From contig JAJFHR010000431.1 of assembly GCA_021775515.1 (NCBI GenBank), forward strand, positions 1 through 9,323: DNA of 9,323 bases, in the 5' to 3' direction. The position numbers and the translations under genes are program-made. How positions within the stretch are numbered: the stretch's first letter is position 1; each line of letters starts with the position of its first letter. Below the pieces are notes generated by a model, which was not told the origin of the DNA, did no database searches, and saw only the letters and a list, made by a program, of their open reading frames with translations. Positions 5,270-9,323 of the stretch are shown one piece after another. Source of the stretch: Hyphomicrobiales bacterium. GTDB lineage: Bacteria > Pseudomonadota > Alphaproteobacteria > Rhizobiales > JAJFHR01.

Positions 5270-7165
5270 TCACCGCTTATAGCCCGGTGTATCCATCAAC
5301 CGCTTGTCCGTGAGGCCCTGTTGCTCGAGATCTTCCTGCAGATCAACAATGTCCTCCTCGCCACTGATCGCACTGGCTTCAAGATCGGGCCGCAGAGCGG
5401 CGTCAATGAACGGCTCAAGATTTCTTACAGCGGTTTCAAGGCTGGCAACCCGCGCACTTAAATCGCTGTCCGCCTGCTCAGCAGGATCAAGCCTGTCGCG
5501 GAAATCATATTCCCAGCCCTTGTCAATGCCGGCACGCTTGTCATTGCCAAGGCGTTTGTCATAACCGACGCGTTTATCAATTTCAGGTTTTTCCGGGCGT
5601 TTGTCATCGTACAGTCGCTTCTCAATATATTTGTCCCAGCGTTTGTCATAGATCCAGCGCTTTTCAATTCGTTTGTCCGAAACTTTGTCGCGAAAGTCCT
5701 TAAGCACCGACTTGGCACACCTTACCCGCAGATCGGCTGTCATGGTTGCCGCACTCGCTGATATTGCGGTAACCGCAACGCAGGTATCATTGCCCGCATA
5801 GGATCGCGAATTAGGCGTAGACCCATTATCAAAAGTCGTATTGCTGGATGAGCCCGGATAAACGTCGCCGCCATCGCCACGGTTTACGGCATTTCCCAGG
5901 TCGTCCTGGCCATCGGCCTGCTCAAGCGCAACTTTAGGGTGCGCCTCGTTAGAGTTTGACGAGATCGCCTCGTCAATATGCCAAATGCATAGACCTGCTG
6001 CGGGAATTTGTGCGTCAAAGTCGGTTTTTTGCCTATTTTCCACCAGGAAATATTCTTGTCCTGCAGCCCCATCTTTCCACAATCGGAATATTTCGTGGCC
6101 AAGTTTTACATCCTGTATCGACCGGACACCGTTTGTCGTCACATTTGTTACAGTGGTCCAACCCTGATTAGCCTTGCACCAGGCCGAGGGGTGCGCTGGC
6201 GTATCACCGCCACCATTCCACGATCCGCCTCCCATCAAACACCAATTACCAACACCTTCGGACGATGAATCCGTATCGTAAAGATCAGGAAAGCCAAATA
6301 ATAGATGGCCCAGTTCATGCGCGCATACGCCAATACGGGCATCCTCCGGCACGGTGAGATAGGCATAGATTATCGAGCCATCCGCATTCATTTGTGAGCG
6401 CAGAACCCATTTGTGCGACCAGATATGGTTGGCATTACCGGTAACTTCTGCGCCGGGTCCGGCATGAACCACAATATAGGCATCGACAAAACCATCGCCA
6501 TCATTGTCATAGGTGGCAAAATTTACATCCGGATTGGCAGCTTCTGCCGCATCACGCGCCAAATCACGGGTGTTGGGGTTTGTATTTCCCGTCCCCGAGG
6601 CGCCATTGGCATAATTCACCAGGGTGTCTGGCATGGTATAGGGCCCGACCACCTGTCCAGAGATCGTCACCAACCCGTTAGTCGCCTCGGTAAAATATTC
6701 GCGAACACTGCCTGTCGGCACCTGGCCAGTGGAGAAAAACAGCTCATCAAAATGCTGCTGGGTCGCCTGAGCCCCAAATGCCTGATCAGTGAACTCCGCC
6801 AGAACAACAACCACATTGACCACACCGCGCAGTGGTGCACGCTCCAATCCCACATTACGCGCCACCGCAGGGGGAGTTCCCAGCGGCAGCAGGCTCCCCG
6901 GTATTATCAGGCCATCATTAAAACCAACTTTCGGCCGTTGGCGCAAAGCTGTCATGTGCTCCATACCGTCGGGAGCAGATTTACGCATTTTCGCTAGAGC
7001 CTTGTTAATCTTTTTTTGCAGGGCTGGCGCGGGAGCCACACAGCAGCGCTCCCCATCATCAGAGCCCTGATTTGCTATATAAATCTTTTCAATGTCTTCA
7101 AGGAAATCTACATCGTTGGCCGCGATTTGCCGTTTCATTGGGCGGTCCAGAGTATCATTAGGCAT
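5270..7165 (-). CDS. M6-type zinc metalloprotease with Asp/Glu-Lys-Arg repeat tail
   Basis: A 631-residue protein and the first gene of the operon. The M6 (immune inhibitor A-like) catalytic domain spans about 110-480. It contains the Asp-rich loop YDNDGDGFVDAY (219-230), VVHAGPGAE (232-240), the zinc-binding HELGH (283-287, catalytic E284) followed by FPDLYD, the region GNWCLMGGGSWNGGG (306-320) with the expected Met-turn, and EYFLVENRQ (371-379) with CIWHIDE (393-399), all typical of the family. Unlike secreted M6 enzymes it has no visible signal peptide; the N terminus is charged (MPNDTLDRPMKRQ). After the catalytic domain comes a tail with eight D/E-K-R motifs between 497 and 544 (a ninth unit reads IDKG), then a short coiled coil (about 566-590, with RVASLE matching an R-h-x-x-h-E trimer motif), an acidic stretch, and a C terminus containing TDKR and ending GYKR. 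The ATG at 7165 is chosen over an upstream in-frame ATG at 7216 because of AGGGAGG 5 nt before it. Peptidase activity is likely; the role of the tail is unknown. Confidence 0.9.
   Translation of the reverse strand: MPNDTLDRPMKRQIAANDVDFLEDIEKIYIANQGSDDGERCCVAPAPALQKKINKALAKMRKSAPDGMEHMTALRQRPKVGFNDGLIIPGSLLPLGTPPAVARNVGLERAPLRGVVNVVVVLAEFTDQAFGAQATQQHFDELFFSTGQVPTGSVREYFTEATNGLVTISGQVVGPYTMPDTLVNYANGASGTGNTNPNTRDLARDAAEAANPDVNFATYDNDGDGFVDAYIVVHAGPGAEVTGNANHIWSHKWVLRSQMNADGSIIYAYLTVPEDARIGVCAHELGHLLFGFPDLYDTDSSSEGVGNWCLMGGGSWNGGGDTPAHPSAWCKANQGWTTVTNVTTNGVRSIQDVKLGHEIFRLWKDGAAGQEYFLVENRQKTDFDAQIPAAGLCIWHIDEAISSNSNEAHPKVALEQADGQDDLGNAVNRGDGGDVYPGSSSNTTFDNGSTPNSRSYAGNDTCVAVTAISASAATMTADLRVRCAKSVLKDFRDKVSDKRIEKRWIYDKRWDKYIEKRLYDDKRPEKPEIDKRVGYDKRLGNDKRAGIDKGWEYDFRDRLDPAEQADSDLSARVASLETAVRNLEPFIDAALRPDLEASAISGEEDIVDLQEDLEQQGLTDKRLMDTPGYKR
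5516..5683 (-). repeat. Coding repeat: acidic-Lys-Arg ladder in the protease tail
   Basis: This stretch encodes residues 495-550 of the metalloprotease. Reading along the protein, dibasic KR pairs preceded by D or E occur at 498-499, 502-503, 508-509, 516-517, 522-523, 531-532, 537-538 and 543-544, and a ninth unit at 548-550 reads DKG. The segments between them are short: IE, WIYD, WDKYIE, LYDD, PEKPEID, VGYD, LGND, AGID. At the DNA level the repeat core is GACAAACG(C/A), repeated in the protein-coding direction with mixed synonymous codons (AAA/AAG, CGC/CGA/CGT). This suggests that the amino acid pattern is maintained rather than being a fresh DNA slippage product. Confidence 0.85.
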
Positions 7166-7170
7166 ATTCA

Positions 7171-7177
7171 CCTCCCT
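7171..7177 (-). promoter_or_regulatory. Ribosome binding site of the metalloprotease gene
   Basis: On the minus strand AGGGAGG lies 5 nt before the ATG at 7165. It decides the start of the protease in favour of the protein beginning MPNDTLDR, 17 residues shorter than the longest open frame. Confidence 0.75.
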
Positions 7178-7238
7178 GCACAAATGATGATCAGCAGGGT
7201 TTTCATCAAACCCCACTGCCCCAACCGCATTATTTTTG

Positions 7239-7250
7239 TAATTTGTATAT
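7239..7250. repeat. 12-bp direct repeat, copy 1 (TAATTTGTATAT)
   Basis: This exactly matches copy 2 at 7333-7344, with start points 94 bp apart. It overlaps the end of the candidate -10 element for the protease operon, a position where a regulator could act. No palindrome is evident within it. Confidence 0.4.
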
Positions 7251-7277
7251 CTTATAAGAAGTGGAGAAAAATAGCAA
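7249..7277 (-). promoter_or_regulatory. Candidate sigma70-like promoter for the protease operon
   Basis: On the minus strand TTGCTA (7272-7277) and TAAGAT (7249-7254) are separated by 17 bp, close to the -35 and -10 consensus. A transcript starting a few bases downstream would have a leader of roughly 75-80 nt before the protease ATG. The -10 element touches one copy of the 12-bp repeat. The region is AT-rich, so a chance match is possible. Confidence 0.3.
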
Positions 7278-7332
7278 TATTGTCCATTCCGAATTTTTCC
7301 AGCCGTTTGTTCCGTCAGTTAAAATATTGAAA

Positions 7333-7344
7333 TAATTTGTATAT
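7333..7344. repeat. 12-bp direct repeat, copy 2 (TAATTTGTATAT)
   Basis: An exact second copy of the element at 7239-7250, located upstream of the candidate protease promoter and also upstream of the chemoreceptor gene. It could be a transcription factor site shared by the two divergent units, or a chance match in AT-rich DNA. Confidence 0.4.
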
Positions 7345-7492
7345 TCACACCAAATACAAGATTTTTGCCATCAGAAAATAGTCATTATGTCGCACTCAAC
7401 TGATATACATATCCCTAAAGTCATTCTTAACTCAATTAATAGTACCTTGATCACATCGATTGCATCTTTTCGGGGATTGGGATACAGCCATC

Positions 7493-9323
7493 GTGAATAA
7501 TTTACTTCAGCATCCACTGCTTGCGGCAAAAAGACTGATTCGCGCAGTCTCTATTCAATACCGTATGATCGCTCTGGTAGTATTATCAGCCGTCGGTTTT
7601 ACGGTAGTCGGCGGCATCTACTGGATCAGCGATCAGCGCGTTGCCCGGGCATTCGAGGAACTCAGCACGCTCGCCAAAAAACATTCCAAAGCCACAGAGT
7701 TACGAATTTCGATACTCAATCTACGCGCTGCAGAAAAGCAATTTCTCGGTGTAAAATCTCTAAAACTTTCCGACGTGCTCACAGAAAGGCGGCAAATCGC
7801 TTCTTCTATCCAAAAAGCATCCCTCCGGGCCTTTGATAAGACGACCTTTTCTTCTTTGCAGGAAAGTTTTACCAAATATGCAACCCAACTTCGCGAATTA
7901 ACCGAAGTACAGTCCACCCTCGGCTTCAGCGATGGCGGCGCCGTTGTCGCCAATATTACTGACGGAATGGCCGAAATGACGAGCTTGACCGCAATCCTCA
8001 GCAATGATGCCGCAAAAATGGAAAAACGCATCAACGAGGAAATGGAATTCGACGAAACAGCGGTGCTGCTCAAAATTCAGAACATGTTGCAATCAGTCAG
8101 GATTTACGAAACAAAATTGTTCTCCTTGAACGAAGCAGCCTATGTTTCACTCATTGATAGCAAACTTAAAAAAATTTCCGGAGCCTTGTCGGGGGGCGAA
8201 TTGGATGAAGATTTTGTCAAAGAAGTGTCCGGTCTTATTTCCACTTACCAAAAGACCCTGCGCAAATGGGCTGAGCTTTACCTGAAAAGCGCTGAACTGG
8301 CTCAAAAATCCGACGCGGAATATCAAACGCTCAGCAAAAAAATTGATCTTGGGCTTGCAGCCTTTAACACCAAGACCACAGCAATAAACAATCAACTTCA
8401 AAAACAGCGCTCGCAGGCCAAAATCATGATGATGATCGCCTTTGCCTCCGCTTTAGTGCTGGTAATTTCACTGGGTATTCTGGTCGGCAACACAACGGCA
8501 TTTTCCATACGCCGCATGACCAATGCAATGAACAATCTGGCGGAAGGCAATATGGATTTTGAAGTTCCCAGTCAAAACGCCAAAGATGAAATCGGTGAAA
8601 TGTCCAAAGCCGTCACCGTATTTCGCGACAATGCTTTAGCCCGACTGAAGCTTGAATCCAAACAGACAGAAGATCGCGAACGCCGAGATCGCCAGCAGAA
8701 AAGAATTGAGGCATTAATCGCCCAGTTTCGCGATAACTCAGAGCGCATGTTGGGATCTGTTGATGGCAATGCCGATCGCCTTAAAACCACGGCTGAAACT
8801 CTCGCCAGCCTGGCTGAGGCGGTAACCACCCGTTTAAGTGAAGCCAACAGCGCCTCTCAGGTCGTCGCAGAAAACGTCAATTCCATGGCGGCAACGTCTG
8901 AGGAACTATCAACATCAATAGACGGCATCAGGCTGCGGGCTCGCGACAGTGCTGAAACAGCACGCAAAACAGCCGATTCAGCTAAGGAATCAAGCCAAAA
9001 GATTGAAGTGCTCAACACTGCGGCAACCGCTATTGGTAATGTCATACAGCTAATCCAGGAAATTGCCGAGCAGACTAACTTATTGGCACTCAATGCCACC
9101 ATCGAAGCCGCACGCGCAGGCGAAGCCGGCAAGGGATTTGCTGTTGTGGCAACTGAAGTTAAAACTCTCGCCAGTCAGACTGCCAAGGCAACCGACGAGA
9201 TTGCCCAGCAGATCAACTCTATTCAGGCATCAACGGTCGAATCTGTAGCCGCCATCACTCAAATAGGTGATTATGCAAAAACCGTCTTCGACCATACGTC
9301 AGATATTTCGCAGGCAATCGAGG
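7493..9323 (+). CDS. Methyl-accepting chemotaxis protein (3' end outside window)
   Basis: A chemoreceptor that senses a periplasmic or membrane signal and controls CheA kinase at the inner membrane. From a GTG at 7493, 610 codons are visible with no stop before the window edge. TM1 lies at about 26-43, followed by a largely helical periplasmic domain of about 265 residues (45-310). Its size and helix content fit a helical bimodular-type (HBM) sensor better than a simple four-helix bundle of about 150 residues; this is inference. TM2 is at about 311-335, HAMP at 338-385 (with EVPSQNAKDEIGEM), and the signalling coiled coil contains the conserved tip NLLALNATIEAARAGE (529-544) followed by GKGFAVVATEVKTLA. 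The GTG start is preferred because the in-frame stop upstream is at 7448-7450 and the next ATG (7565) would remove the charged N-terminal segment before TM1. Its ribosome binding site is weak. The ligand cannot be predicted from the sequence. Confidence 0.93.
   Translation, partial: MNNLLQHPLLAAKRLIRAVSIQYRMIALVVLSAVGFTVVGGIYWISDQRVARAFEELSTLAKKHSKATELRISILNLRAAEKQFLGVKSLKLSDVLTERRQIASSIQKASLRAFDKTTFSSLQESFTKYATQLRELTEVQSTLGFSDGGAVVANITDGMAEMTSLTAILSNDAAKMEKRINEEMEFDETAVLLKIQNMLQSVRIYETKLFSLNEAAYVSLIDSKLKKISGALSGGELDEDFVKEVSGLISTYQKTLRKWAELYLKSAELAQKSDAEYQTLSKKIDLGLAAFNTKTTAINNQLQKQRSQAKIMMMIAFASALVLVISLGILVGNTTAFSIRRMTNAMNNLAEGNMDFEVPSQNAKDEIGEMSKAVTVFRDNALARLKLESKQTEDRERRDRQQKRIEALIAQFRDNSERMLGSVDGNADRLKTTAETLASLAEAVTTRLSEANSASQVVAENVNSMAATSEELSTSIDGIRLRARDSAETARKTADSAKESSQKIEVLNTAATAIGNVIQLIQEIAEQTNLLALNATIEAARAGEAGKGFAVVATEVKTLASQTAKATDEIAQQINSIQASTVESVAAITQIGDYAKTVFDHTSDISQAIE

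Larger units (their letters stand above)
7166..7492. other. Divergent intergenic region (327 bp, AT-rich)
   Basis: This region separates the minus-strand protease operon from the plus-strand chemoreceptor gene. It is clearly more AT-rich than the flanking genes and contains no credible coding frame. It must hold promoters for both directions; a candidate is visible only for the minus strand. It also contains a 12-bp direct repeat. I saw no hairpin strong enough to call a terminator or riboswitch, and no convincing promoter for the chemoreceptor. Confidence 0.7.

Noticed and set aside
5516..5683. Short regularly recurring DNA motif (GTTTGTC on the plus strand) resembling a small CRISPR or tandem repeat array
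   Set aside because: The motif lies inside the protease frame, the spacing is irregular (12-27 bp), and synonymous codons vary. It encodes the acidic-Lys-Arg repeats.
6475..6510. Asp-rich DNDGDGFVD loop as an RTX or type I secretion repeat
   Set aside because: It is a single loop inside the catalytic domain, as in other M6 proteases. No GGxGxD nonapeptide series is present.
6413..6997. Open frame of 194 codons on the plus strand
   Set aside because: It lies wholly antisense to the M6 protease catalytic domain, whose motifs are unmistakable. Its composition is that of a frame shadow and it has no recognisable domain.
7404..7440. TATACA-like and TAAAG-like elements as a sigma70 or sigma28 promoter for the chemoreceptor
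   Set aside because: No matching -35 element at a suitable distance for TATACA, and no GCCGATAA-like partner about 15 bp after TAAAG.
7633..8073. Open frame of 146 codons on the minus strand
   Set aside because: It is antisense to the periplasmic domain of the chemoreceptor, rich in Ser/Arg/Ala as expected of a shadow, with no ribosome binding site or neighbouring partner.

Overview
The window looks like a piece of a Gram-negative, probably alphaproteobacterial, chromosome. This is inferred from the style of the chemoreceptor signalling domain, the strong GGAGG ribosome binding sites, the compact operons and a base composition near 50% GC; there is no rRNA or other marker gene to confirm it. 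No IS element, tRNA, rRNA or CRISPR array is visible.

Layout: (1) Bases 1-3076, plus strand: the 3' part of a peptide-type ABC importer operon. It holds the last 42 codons of a DppB/OppB permease, a complete DppC/OppC permease and two ATPases (DppD/OppD and DppF/OppF). (2) Bases 3112-7165, minus strand, convergent with the importer: a tight four-gene operon. In transcription order it encodes an M6-type zinc metalloprotease with an unusual C-terminal tail of repeated Asp/Glu-Lys-Arg motifs, a degenerate ATP-grasp-like protein, an intact-looking ATP-grasp ligase, and a small 102-residue protein of predicted beta-rich (possibly OB-like) character. The last three genes follow with 4-nt spacing or overlaps. 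(3) Bases 7166-7492: an AT-rich divergent intergenic region with a 12-bp direct repeat and a plausible sigma70-like promoter for the minus-strand operon. (4) Bases 7493 to the end, plus strand: a methyl-accepting chemotaxis protein cut off by the window edge.

The part most worth attention is the minus-strand operon. ATP-grasp ligases of this general type join carboxylates to amines or hydroxyls, including side-chain macrocyclisation in graspetide RiPPs. The protease is translated first and has no visible signal peptide. Its tail (residues about 495-550) is a ladder of short segments, each ending in an acidic residue followed by Lys-Arg, after which come a short coiled coil and a C-terminal Lys-Arg. 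A working hypothesis is that this tail is the substrate of the ATP-grasp pair (active ligase plus pseudoenzyme), for example through Asp/Glu-Lys cross-links or a carboxylate-directed modification, possibly with proteolysis at Lys-Arg sites. The genes and motifs are seen in the sequence; the modification hypothesis is inference. The neighbouring peptide importer and chemoreceptor could fit a peptide-related theme, but nothing in the sequence links them functionally to the operon.
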